From: Lysobacterales bacterium
GTDB lineage: Bacteria; Pseudomonadota; Gammaproteobacteria; Xanthomonadales; UBA2363
Length of the DNA stretch: 64,000 nucleotides
Reading direction: 5' to 3'
Assembly (NCBI GenBank): GCA_019634735.1
Contig: JAHCAT010000009.1
Location: 1 to 64,000 of the forward strand
This document shows positions 45,921 through 54,009 of this stretch, one piece after another. The position numbers and the translations under genes were made by a program. Numbering within the stretch: position 1 is the stretch's first letter; every line of letters begins with the position of its first letter. Below the pieces are notes generated by a model, which ran no database searches, was not told the origin of the DNA, and was given only the letters and a program-made list of their open reading frames with translations.

Positions 45921-46808
45921 TCACACCACGCGCGCCACTGATTCCCAATCGCCCAGGCGCGTCCATCCCAAATCATCCAAGACAGAGGCGGTGATGCGCT
46001 CCACGCCAGCCTTGATGGCGTGCGCCGATGCGGCCTTGAGCAACTTCACGGTGCCGCCAATGGTGTCCCCGGCCATACCGTAGAGCTTCGGGGCCAGTTC
46101 GCGACTGGCCAGCTGCGACGGCTCAGCGAGCGGCAGCAGTTGCTCGTAGCTGGCCAGGAACCGCAAGTACTCGCCGTTGAGCTTCCACCGATCCAGCGCC
46201 GTCGGTTCAAAACGCGATTTCATCTGCGGATCGGAGTTCAGTGCGTTGATCGCCGCTTGCGTGCCGGCTGCCACGATCGAGATCTTCAACTCGTTGCTGA
46301 GCCCCTTGATGGCGGCCAACAGATCGCCGGCGGCCTTGCCCGCGTTGGTGAGATTGTTGAACTCATCAATCACCAGTAGGCGCACGCTGGCATATTGAAG
46401 GACGGACTTAGCCTGCCGCTTCTTGATCGATGCGGGATCCTTTTCGCGATGCGAGATGGCCAGCGCCCAAAGCAACGTCGACCAGAACTCGGTCTCGTCC
46501 GGCGTTTCTGGCATCTCGACGCACAGGATCGGTGCGATCGGCGAACCCGACTCCGTCATCTGCACAGGATGTCGATTGGTGAAGTGCTCGATGATCGAAC
46601 TCTTGCCGTTGCCGCTACGCCCGACCACCAGGAGGTTTGGCATCCGCAGGCTTCGTGGATAGGCCAGCAGCTGATCCAGTTGGTCAAGGATTTGCGTCGC
46701 CCGGGTGTAGCCAATCCAACGATCGGTTTGGCAGAACGTGATTCGCTCCTCCTTTGGCAGCTCCAGAGCCTGCGCAACGGCCGGGGTGAGGTGGCTGTAT
46801 CGCGTCAT
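45921..46808 (-). CDS. tnsC: Transposition AAA+ ATPase TnsC/TniB
   Basis: 295 residues. Walker A VVGRSGNGKSS (about residue 62), Walker B LLVIDEFNNL (about 145) and sensor-1 like SIVAAGTQAAI. TnsC/TniB assembles on target DNA in an ATP-dependent way and recruits the TnsAB transposase. Its start overlaps the tnsB stop by 4 nt. It is short like TniB of Tn5053/Tn6022 rather than the 555-residue TnsC of Tn7. Confidence 0.93.
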   Translation of the reverse strand: MTRYSHLTPAVAQALELPKEERITFCQTDRWIGYTRATQILDQLDQLLAYPRSLRMPNLLVVGRSGNGKSSIIEHFTNRHPVQMTESGSPIAPILCVEMPETPDETEFWSTLLWALAISHREKDPASIKKRQAKSVLQYASVRLLVIDEFNNLTNAGKAAGDLLAAIKGLSNELKISIVAAGTQAAINALNSDPQMKSRFEPTALDRWKLNGEYLRFLASYEQLLPLAEPSQLASRELAPKLYGMAGDTIGGTVKLLKAASAHAIKAGVERITASVLDDLGWTRLGDWESVARVV

Positions 46809-48715
46809 CGGACGAGCGAGACCTCATCGAAGGGTCGGATAGGCTCATCGAACGGATCCGGCTCGATCGTGGACGTTGGCGCCGACAGGTGTGAGACAGA
46901 AGGGGGCGCTTGGGGTTTTGGAACGAAATGCTTGGCCGTGGCCGGGTTGCGAGTTGCTTGTCGCCTCGCGGCTTTACTCTTTTTCTTGGCTTCGGCGACC
47001 TTCGAGCGCATACGCTCCAGGGCCTCAAAGATCAGGTTCTCATCCACGCCACGGCGCCCCTCAGCCTTCAGTCGTGCCTGCACCTCTCTCAACTCCCAGG
47101 CGCTCATAGCCGGATAGCCGATGTTGCGATACGGCAGGGCCGTATAGCGCCCGTCCTTCGGATCGAGGAAGTACACCTTGCTGATGTCACGCGGATCCCG
47201 TCGGATCAGGAATTCGCGTTTGGCCCTGACGTTGTCCGGATCCATAGCGCTGACGTAGGGATCCAGCACCGGATCGTAGTAGCTGATGTTGTCGATCTGG
47301 ATGCCGTATTGCTGCACGGAGCGATGGAAAAAAGGCATGAAGTCCAGATGGATCCGCAGCGCATCTTCCGGCATCGGGAACATGCCGGTACCTGTGGAGT
47401 TCGCATCGCCCAGGATGCCCAGGCTCCACTTAGTCTTGGGAGACATGCCAAGTTCGGAATGTACACGTTGGTGATAGACGTTGACGATGAAGTCAACCAG
47501 ATGGTTCTCGAACTCCTTAAGCGTCAGTGCTGCCATGGCTTCGGAGTTGTAGCCGCGGCGCTGTTGGGGGTTGGAGAAGGTTGCCCCCGGCAGCTTGCGG
47601 AGCTGATTGGCCATGGTGCCCATCAGCCGCTCGATGTGGCCGCCAAAGTGCGGAAGCGTGACCGGACGCCATTGCAGGTCGATGCCGTACTCCTCGCAGG
47701 CCCGCTTGAGCATCTGGCCCCGGAACTCCTTGCCGTTATCGCTGTGGACCGCGCTCATCGCGCCCCACACGGGCCACTCACCGCCAACGCCGAGCTCGGC
47801 CAGATATTCCCGCTTGGGGCAGATCGCATGCGCCAGGCACATGCCTACTGAGATCGCTGCGGGTTTCTCGAAGGTGACGTAGATGCCCGCGACAATGCGG
47901 CTGTACACATCGATTGCTAGCGTGATCCAAGGACGTCCAACGGGCCGGCGATGGACCTCATCTACTAGGATGATGTCCGCCTCGGTGTGGTCGATCTGGA
48001 CTACGGAAAGCGGGTGGTTTGCCCCCGGGAAGGCACCTTGGATTGCCTCGTAGCGATTACGCGCCACATCTCGAAATCCGCGGCGGCGGAGTGTCTGGGC
48101 AGGTTCAAGCGCGGCAATGCGGTTTCGAATCGTGTTCGAACTGGGCGCATCGATCTTGGCCAAACGGCAACGTCGAATGACTTCATCAACGACGTCCTGT
48201 TTGTTGTGGCGCTGCTTACTCAGGTATACGTCTTCGATGGCAGAGCTGATCACTTTTTCCTGCTCATCCCGAAGCAAGATCGTGCCGCTCTTGCGGCCGC
48301 GTTTCCCCGGGACCAGCGCCGACACGTGTCCTGCGGCCTGATACAGCTTCAACCACTTGTACAGCGTGGACGCGTGGATGCGCTCCTTCTCGGCGAGCTT
48401 CTCGGCCATCGCGCGTGTCCGTAGCGGGTTCTCTAGCAGCGGTTTGATCGCCGAGAAACGCCGCTGGGCTTCTGCCCATTCTTCCTTGCTGTAGTGGGCC
48501 AGATCGCGCTCAAGGTCCGCCTTGGATTCGCCGTCCCTATCCGGAGGTAGCGGCGTGATCGACTCCACCCGCAAGCGTTGGCTTTCATGACTTTCAAGAT
48601 CGACCGCAAGGACGCTGTCGACAGATAGCAGGTGGGTGATGCGAAAGCGCCGATCGCCATGTCTCACTAGCTGGCCCGGTTCGGCGCGAAAGAATGCCTT
48701 GGAAATGCCGCTCAT
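46805..48715 (-). CDS. tnsB: DDE transposase TnsB/TniA
   Basis: 636 residues from ATG 48715, overlapping the tnsA stop by 4 nt. N-terminal helix-turn-helix domains (KLAEKERIHASTLYKWLKLYQ; RHNKQDVVDEVIRRCR) bind the ends. The retroviral-integrase-like core (about 255-430) shows the DDE triad: VVQIDHTEADI (first D), AVHSDNGKEF (second D) and GGHIERLMG (E). A C-terminal Mu-transposase-like barrel and a charged tail follow; the tail usually contacts TnsC. It cleaves and joins the 3' ends. Confidence 0.95.
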   Translation of the reverse strand: MSGISKAFFRAEPGQLVRHGDRRFRITHLLSVDSVLAVDLESHESQRLRVESITPLPPDRDGESKADLERDLAHYSKEEWAEAQRRFSAIKPLLENPLRTRAMAEKLAEKERIHASTLYKWLKLYQAAGHVSALVPGKRGRKSGTILLRDEQEKVISSAIEDVYLSKQRHNKQDVVDEVIRRCRLAKIDAPSSNTIRNRIAALEPAQTLRRRGFRDVARNRYEAIQGAFPGANHPLSVVQIDHTEADIILVDEVHRRPVGRPWITLAIDVYSRIVAGIYVTFEKPAAISVGMCLAHAICPKREYLAELGVGGEWPVWGAMSAVHSDNGKEFRGQMLKRACEEYGIDLQWRPVTLPHFGGHIERLMGTMANQLRKLPGATFSNPQQRRGYNSEAMAALTLKEFENHLVDFIVNVYHQRVHSELGMSPKTKWSLGILGDANSTGTGMFPMPEDALRIHLDFMPFFHRSVQQYGIQIDNISYYDPVLDPYVSAMDPDNVRAKREFLIRRDPRDISKVYFLDPKDGRYTALPYRNIGYPAMSAWELREVQARLKAEGRRGVDENLIFEALERMRSKVAEAKKKSKAARRQATRNPATAKHFVPKPQAPPSVSHLSAPTSTIEPDPFDEPIRPFDEVSLVR

Positions 48716-49383
48716 GCGCCTCTTCCCGGCAGCCAAATCGGCGCGCTCATTGTGAGCGGCACCTGGAGATCAGCACTGACTCGACGGGTAGCGATGAGCT
48801 TCCACAGCATGGGCAGCGCCGCCATCCGCGACTCTTCGGACCAGTAAGCCGCTGCAAGGAGGGCCTGTGGCGTGGTTGTACCGAGCGCTCGCAGCGTGTA
48901 TAGCAACTGCTGCAAGAAAAGATCCTGATCAAGCAGTGCGCGATAGCGGCGCAGAAACCTGGCGTTATCTAGGAGCGCTGTTCGGATGTGCCGCTCCGTC
49001 ACAAGCTTGAAACGCCAGCCGTGTTCCCGGCAGTACCCGACCGCGGCCTTGAACCGCGGGCGGTACGCCGACCAGTTCGCGTGCAGTTCTCTGGCGGGCT
49101 TCACCTCATACACCATAGTGATTACATGCGATCCCAGCGCGTAGTCAGCCCGCACGTCTGGCGTGTAGCGGCGCGTCGCCCCTTCATGCTGGTAGCGAAG
49201 GGAAAAAGGTTGAACCTGAATGGCTTGGACGCGGGGGTCGAAGTCGAGCGCCAGCAGCCAGTCGCGCTCCAGCGAAGACTCGAAAACGGCGACCCCCCCA
49301 TCGCCCAGAGTTAGGCGCCCGGTTAGGCTCCTCCGGTTTGTCCGTAGCTCGCGTACAGGGGTGTCAGAACTCAGTCGCGCCAT
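48712..49383 (-). CDS. tnsA: TnsA endonuclease
   Basis: 223 residues. It cuts the 5' strands at the transposon ends so that, with TnsB, the element is excised (cut-and-paste). The catalytic restriction-fold residues are visible: glutamate in FESSLERDWLLAL (about 35-40), aspartate in YTPDVRADY (about 74) and lysine in VYEVKPARE (about 95). The C-terminal winged-helix portion follows. The ATG at 49383 lies inside a TnsB-site-like repeat (TCAGTCGCGCCATTAAG, 49371-49387), so TnsB binding may repress the operon, as in Tn7. Confidence 0.92.
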   Translation of the reverse strand: MARLSSDTPVRELRTNRRSLTGRLTLGDGGVAVFESSLERDWLLALDFDPRVQAIQVQPFSLRYQHEGATRRYTPDVRADYALGSHVITMVYEVKPARELHANWSAYRPRFKAAVGYCREHGWRFKLVTERHIRTALLDNARFLRRYRALLDQDLFLQQLLYTLRALGTTTPQALLAAAYWSEESRMAALPMLWKLIATRRVSADLQVPLTMSAPIWLPGRGA

Positions 49384-49506
49384 TAAGCAGCATTCCGGAG
49401 GCAGTCGCTTCTATTCGCATACCACGGTCGTGTCATTTGTTGCAATCATGCTCGCCAGAGCCAGGCTTGGCAATAGATCGAGTCGCGGCAATAATTGGAA
49501 GTCACA
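49371..49506. repeat. Transposon right end with TnsB-site-like repeats
   Basis: The motifs TCAGTCGCGCCATTAAG (49371-49387) and GAGTCGCGGCAATAA (49480-49494) are near-copies of one another and of the inverted left-end motifs. The end reads GGAAGTCACA, terminal inverted repeat of TGTGA. The innermost copy overlaps the tnsA start. Confidence 0.7.
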
Positions 49507-49511
49507 GCGGC
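49507..49511. repeat. Target-site duplication, right copy (GCGGC)
   Basis: Direct repeat of 23876-23880 immediately outside the transposon end. Confidence 0.9.
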
Positions 49512-50183
49512 AGCCGGCCGCGACCGGGCGAGATCTCGCTGGCCCATGGCGGCGTCCTGTTCCTGGACGAGCTGCCCGAATGGGGAAGAGCGGTGCTGGA
49601 GGTGTTGCGCGAGCCGCTGGAGTCCGGCCGCATCGTGATCTCGCGGGCCGCCCGCCAGGCGGAGTTTCCGGCACGCTTCCAGCTGGTCGCGGCGATGAAC
49701 CCCTGTCCCTGCGGCTATGCCGGCGATCCGGCAGGGCGCTGCCGCTGCACCGGCGAGGCCATCGGCCGCTACCGGTCGCGCCTGTCCGGCCCGCTGCTGG
49801 ACCGCATCGACCTGCATGTCGAGGTACCGCGCCTTGCGCAGCAGGTCCTGCTGGCACCGGAGGGTGGCGGCGAGCCGTCGGCCAGGGTGCGTTCGCGGGT
49901 GGCCGAGGCGCGGGCCGTGCAGCACGCGCGCAGCGGTGCCGACAACGCCCTCCTGGCCGGCCCCGCACTGCGCCGGCACGCCGCCCTGGGCGCCAGCGAA
50001 CGACGCCTTCTGGAACAGGCCGCCGAGCGACTGGAACTGTCCGCCCGCGCCTGCCACCGCATCCTGCGGGTGGCACGCACGATCGCCGACCTCGACCGCG
50101 CTGCGGCGATCGGCCAGGCCCACCTGGCCGAAGCGGTCAGCTACCGCTGCCTGGACCGCCCGGTCGCGTCCGCCCATTCCTGA
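49512..50183 (+). pseudogene. comM: comM, 3' part
   Basis: Last 223 residues plus stop of ComM: SRPRPGEISLAHGGVLFLDELPEWGRAVLEVLREPLE with Walker B (LFLDEL), the AMNPCPCGY cysteine motif, RLSGPLLDRIDLHVEV sensor/arginine-finger region and the C-terminal Mg-chelatase-like helical domain. With the 5' part it totals about 510 residues, the usual ComM length. The frame continues open leftward into the transposon as far as 49338, so a transposon-initiated fragment could in principle be made, but it lacks Walker A. Confidence 0.95.
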
Positions 50184-50204
50184 GGGCGCGCACCTGGGGT
50201 ACGG

Positions 50205-50540
50205 GGCGCCCCGGCCAGCGCGCGCCGCCGGGCCGGCAACGATGCAGATCATGGCCAGCCCCGACCCTCTCCCCCGGCCCCTCTCCCAGAGGGAGAGGGG
50301 AGCAGAGCGCGCTCCAAATCGCGCATCCCGAGTCCCGAATCCCGAATCCCGGGTCCCGGGTCCCGAATCCCGGACTGGCGACGGCACCGCACTTCTCCCC
50401 TCCCCCGCCTGCGGGGGAGGGGCGGGGGAGAGGGCCGCCCCGGCCAGCGCACGCCGCTGGGCCGGCAACGATGCAGATCATGGCCAGCCCCGACCCTCTC
50501 CCCCGGCCCCTCTCCCACAGGGAGAGGGGAGCACAGCGCG
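50205..50540. repeat. Tandem intergenic palindromic repeats downstream of comM
   Basis: Two near-identical copies of about 105 bp (about 50205-50310 and 50434-50540, offset 229 bp) contain GGGCCGGCAACGATGC and the 10-bp hairpin CCCCTCTCCC/GGGAGAGGGG (50278-50300; 50507-50529). Between them are short tandem copies of TCCCGAA/TCCCGGG and a GC-rich hairpin around GCGGGGGAGGGG, the last seen again near 50611. Such blocks are typical Xanthomonadaceae extragenic repeats. Confidence 0.75.
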
Positions 50541-50703
50541 TTCCGCTTACCGTACACCGAGTCCTGGTCCTTGGTCCCCGATCCTGAGCTGAGACACGAC
50601 GCTAATCGGGCCTGCGGGGGAGGGGCGGGGGAGAGTGTACGCGCGCCGCACGCTGCCCGGCGCCCAGTCAGGGCGCAGCCGCCCGAGCCGCCGCGTTGTC
50701 CGC

Positions 50704-53166
50704 TCAGTTGCCTGCGCCGAGCGTGGCGACGATCAGGCGCTGCCACCAGTCGCCGCCAGGGTGCGCGACCAGCGCGTCGGCCAGCGTCGCCAGCGACTGC
50801 CGCAGCCCGGCGTCGCCCGGCGCCAGTCGCCAGCGCGCCAGCAGCCGGCAGGCCTCGACCTGCAGGTGGACGGAATGCCCCTCGGGCAGCCGGCCGGCGA
50901 GCAGTGCCGCCGCCTGGTCGCAGGCCAGCAGGGCCTGGGCGGGCGCATCGTCCGCGAGCGCGATCTCGCCCATGGTCCGACGCAGGCCGGCCTCGGCGAT
51001 ACGGTCGTACTCGGTCCGTGCCTGGTAGCCGCCTGACCATATGCGCCCGATGGTTTCGCGCGCGGCCGCGATATCGCCGGCGCGCGCCTGCACCAGGGCC
51101 AGTGCCGCCATCGAGTTCATGGTGCCGCCGTTGTCCGCCCCGAAGCTGGCCAGGCGTGCCTCGGCGGCCCGCCGCAGCGGCTCGATCGCCTCCGGATAGC
51201 GATGCTGGCGCGCCAGGGCGACGCCCAGCTCGTGTGCCGCCAGAACCGCCTGCGGGTGGCCGGTTCCGAAGCGCGCCACGAAGCGCGCATCCAGGTCGGC
51301 CAGCAACGCGACCGCCTCGTCGATGCGGCCCACCCCGATCAGGGCGGTGGCGACCGGAAATCCCGCGGCCAGGGCATCCGGGTGCTCGGCGCCCAGCGCC
51401 TGCCCGCGCAACCGCCGGGTCTCCTCGGCGGCCTCCAGCGCCTCCTCGCCGCGGCCCAGCCTCGCCAGGGCCAGGCCGAGTCCAGCGGCGATGTAGGCGC
51501 GGCTCAGGGCTGCAACCCCGGCTTCCTGGTCGGGCCCGGGCCCGGCGCGCTCGGCGAGCTCGGCGAACGCCACGGCGGCGGCCTCGAAATCGCCGGTCAG
51601 GAAGGCGTTCCAGGCCAGGTGGCGATCGGCCTCGACACGCCGGGGGTCGCGCGCGTCCAGGACCTCGAGGTCCGCCGCCAGTTCCCGCAACAGAGTGCGA
51701 TGGCGGTCGTAGCGGGTGGCGACCTCCTCGACATCGGCCCGGCGCAGCCGGTACCTGACCACGGTCGGGTCGTTCGCGCCGAGCAGCGGGCGGGCGCGGG
51801 CGATGGCCAGATCAAGGGCCTGCGCGGCGGGTTCGGTGCGGCCCAGGTTGAGCAGGGTGTCGCCCAGTACGGCGTACAGCTCGGCGGCGATCAGCGGTTG
51901 CCCGGCCAGGCGCGGCTCGACGCGCGGGATGGCCAGTTCGATCAGTTCGCCGATCGGCGCATCCTGGGCGTTGACGCCGTACGGGTCGGCGGCGCGGATC
52001 AGGTCCTCGCTGAGGAACTGGTTGATCGCCCGGGCGGTGGCCGCCTCGCGTTCGGCGCGTGCCGCCGCGGCGCGCGCCAGGTCGCGCTCGTCGCGGATGC
52101 GCAGCGCCGAGGTGGCCGCGGCCAGCGCCAGCACGATGAGCACGCCGGTGGCGACCAGGACGCCGCTGCGGTTGCGGCCGACGAACCGGCGCAGCCGGTA
52201 GCCCGGCCTGCGGCCAACCGCCGCCAGAGGGCGCTGGTCGAGGAAGGCCCGGACGTCGGTGGCCAGGGCGTCGACGGTGGCATAGCGCTGCCCGGGCAGG
52301 TCGGCGGTTGCACAGGCGATGAGGGCGCGAAGATCGGCCGGCAGCCGATCGGTACCGTCCTGGCGCCCGGCTACCGCCTGCGCGTCGGACCGGGTCACCG
52401 TCGACGGCTCGTCCTGCGTGGCCAGCAGCCGCTGCAGCAACCTGCCCAGTTGCCAGATGTCGGCGGCCACCGTCGGCCGCTCGCCGCGCTGCTGCTCAGG
52501 GCTGGCATAGCCTGGCGTGTGCGCACTGCTGGCCAGGTCGTCGTCGCCGTCGACCAGGTGGGTGATGCCGAAATCCAGCAGCTTGACGGTGCCGCTGCCA
52601 TCGACCAGCACGTTGGACGGCTTGATGTCGCGGTGCAGGAAGCCATGGCCGTGCGCATGAGACACCGCCGAACAGACTTGCAGGAACAGCAGCAGGCGCT
52701 GGCGCAGGTCCAGCGCCCCGTCCCGGGCATGCGCGTCGATGCGAACGCCTTCGATCAGTTCCATGGCCAGCCACGGCTGGCCGTCCGCGGTATGGCCGCC
52801 ATCGAGCAGGTGGGCGATGTTGGGATGGACGAGATCGGCCAGGGCCTGGCGCTCGCGCAGGAACAGCGTCCGCCTGGCCTCGTCCTGGTGGCCGCTGGCG
52901 ATCCACTTCAGGGCGACCGCCTGGCGGTACTCGCCGTCGTCGCGCTCGCCCCGGAAGACGATCGCCATGCCGCCCCGGCCCAGCTCGCCGGTGATCCGGA
53001 ACGGACCCAGGCGCTGGCCCGGACGGGGCGCCTCGGCACTGCGCGAGCGCGCCAGCAGCGAGGCCGCGACGCTGCCCAGCAGGGCGCCCCCGGTGGCCAG
53101 GTCTTCCGGACGGATCGGCATCGGCACGGCCCTCGAGCGCGCGGCGCGGGCCGCGACAGCGGTCAT
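50704..53166 (-). CDS. Serine/threonine protein kinase with TPR-type periplasmic/extracytoplasmic region
   Basis: 820 residues from the ATG at 53166. Hanks-type kinase domain (about residues 55-320): GRGGMAIVFRGE P-loop, VALKWI lysine, FLHRDIKPSNVLV catalytic loop, KLLDFGIT. A single transmembrane helix (GVLVATGVLIVLALAAA) follows near residue 345, then ~450 residues of TPR-like helical repeats (e.g. AAELYAVLGDTLLNLGRTEPAAQALDLAI). Proteins of this shape are widespread in Xanthomonadales; the kinase is cytosolic and the repeats face outwards. No phosphatase or sigma-factor gene is adjacent. Confidence 0.92.
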   Translation of the reverse strand: MTAVAARAARSRAVPMPIRPEDLATGGALLGSVAASLLARSRSAEAPRPGQRLGPFRITGELGRGGMAIVFRGERDDGEYRQAVALKWIASGHQDEARRTLFLRERQALADLVHPNIAHLLDGGHTADGQPWLAMELIEGVRIDAHARDGALDLRQRLLLFLQVCSAVSHAHGHGFLHRDIKPSNVLVDGSGTVKLLDFGITHLVDGDDDLASSAHTPGYASPEQQRGERPTVAADIWQLGRLLQRLLATQDEPSTVTRSDAQAVAGRQDGTDRLPADLRALIACATADLPGQRYATVDALATDVRAFLDQRPLAAVGRRPGYRLRRFVGRNRSGVLVATGVLIVLALAAATSALRIRDERDLARAAAARAEREAATARAINQFLSEDLIRAADPYGVNAQDAPIGELIELAIPRVEPRLAGQPLIAAELYAVLGDTLLNLGRTEPAAQALDLAIARARPLLGANDPTVVRYRLRRADVEEVATRYDRHRTLLRELAADLEVLDARDPRRVEADRHLAWNAFLTGDFEAAAVAFAELAERAGPGPDQEAGVAALSRAYIAAGLGLALARLGRGEEALEAAEETRRLRGQALGAEHPDALAAGFPVATALIGVGRIDEAVALLADLDARFVARFGTGHPQAVLAAHELGVALARQHRYPEAIEPLRRAAEARLASFGADNGGTMNSMAALALVQARAGDIAAARETIGRIWSGGYQARTEYDRIAEAGLRRTMGEIALADDAPAQALLACDQAAALLAGRLPEGHSVHLQVEACRLLARWRLAPGDAGLRQSLATLADALVAHPGGDWWQRLIVATLGAGN

Positions 53167-53479
53167 GGTGGACAGGGTCCGCCCGTCCCGGCAAGCAGGA
53201 CCGGCCCGGCTCGACGATACTTCGCAGCCTGGTCGCGGCCGGACGGAGGGCCGGAGTGTCCGGCAAGCCGCTCCTGCGGTCGCCGATCGTCGCGCCGGGG
53301 CGTGGCCTGTTTCGGTTGGCCGTATCGATGTCGCGTCGAGCGCGCACTCGCCGTGCACCGGTCCGCGGCTCGCACCGCAACGCGGACTCGGCGGACTTGC
53401 CACGCGCCCTGGCGAAACAGGCTTGGCACGGATCCGGCCGGCGCCCTGGCCTGCCTGCAATCGATATCGGAGCACGAAC

Positions 53480-53914
53480 ATGAGTGGCGGATCAGGCGCG
53501 GCGATCGCCGGTATCGAGCAAAGGGTGGCCCTGGTCTCGGTGCTGGTCCGCGACTACGACGAGGCCCTGGCCTGGTACTGCGGCGTGCTGGGTTTCGCCA
53601 ACGTCGAGGACCGGCCGGTGCCCGAGCAGGGCAAGCGCTGGGTGGTGGTGGCGCCACGCGGGGGCGCCGGCGCCAGTCTCCTGCTGGCGCGGGCGGCACA
53701 GCCGGAACAGGTGGCAAGGATCGGCGACCAGACCGGCGGCCGGGTGTTCCTGTTCCTGCACACCGACGACTTCCAGCGCGACCACCAGCGCTATCTGGCG
53801 GCCGGCGTGGAATTCGTGCGCCCGCCGGAACGCCAGCCCTGGGGCCAGGTGGCGGTGTTCCGCGACCTCTACGGCAACCTCTGGGATCTCATCGGGCCGT
53901 CCGCGCCGGGTTGA
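53480..53914 (+). CDS. VOC/glyoxalase-fold protein
   Basis: 144 residues from the ATG at 53480 (CGGAGCACGAAC gives a GGAG ribosome binding site). One vicinal-oxygen-chelate unit pair: VALVSVLVRDYDEALAWYCGVLGF, then GGRVFLFLHTDDFQRDHQRYLAAGVEFVRPP and VAVFRDLYGNLWDLI. The E/H metal ligands are only partly evident, so it could be a glyoxalase, a dioxygenase-like enzyme or a binding protein for resistance. Stands alone, divergent to the kinase gene across 313 nt in which I see no clear motif. Confidence 0.85.
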   Translation: MSGGSGAAIAGIEQRVALVSVLVRDYDEALAWYCGVLGFANVEDRPVPEQGKRWVVVAPRGGAGASLLLARAAQPEQVARIGDQTGGRVFLFLHTDDFQRDHQRYLAAGVEFVRPPERQPWGQVAVFRDLYGNLWDLIGPSAPG

Positions 53915-53933
53915 GGTGCCGCCGGGTGCCGCC

Positions 53934-54009
53934 GGGGGTCAGAGTGCCTTTTCCCCCGAAGGCCCGGGCACGGTAAGCCGGGCGGCCGGGAAAAGGCACT
54001 CTGACCCCC
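53934..54009. repeat. 76-bp element with perfect 22-bp inverted repeats (GGGGGTCAGAGTGCC...)
   Basis: The left arm 53934-53955 and right arm 53988-54009 are perfect reverse complements; the 32-bp centre is GC-rich. This palindrome type is known as an interspersed repeat in Xanthomonadaceae and related genomes. It lies exactly between two convergent genes and abuts the stop codon at 54010, so it may also act as a bidirectional terminator. Confidence 0.85.

Larger units (their letters stand above)
23881..49506. mobile_element. 25.6-kb Tn7-like transposon inserted in comM
   Basis: The element begins TGTGAATTCC and ends GGAAGTCACA, i.e. both ends read TGTGA[A/C]TTCCA inwards, and is flanked by a 5-bp direct repeat. 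Deleting 23881-49511 joins VALVGGG to SRPRPGEISLAHGG in frame, the expected intact ComM sequence. It encodes TnsA, TnsB, TnsC, TniQ and a TniE-like protein at the right end and a TnsE-like protein near the left. Insertion in comM, together with a TnsA/TnsB/TnsC/TniQ/TniE gene order, matches the Tn6022/AbaR branch of Tn7-like elements known from Acinetobacter. Cargo: toxin-antitoxin, putative defence operon, radical-SAM gene cluster. Confidence 0.95.

Noticed and set aside
49338..50183. An intact separate gene starting inside the transposon and covering the comM 3' end
   Set aside because: It is open only because the transposon end lacks stops in that frame; the part before 49512 has no ComM similarity and there is no credible start.
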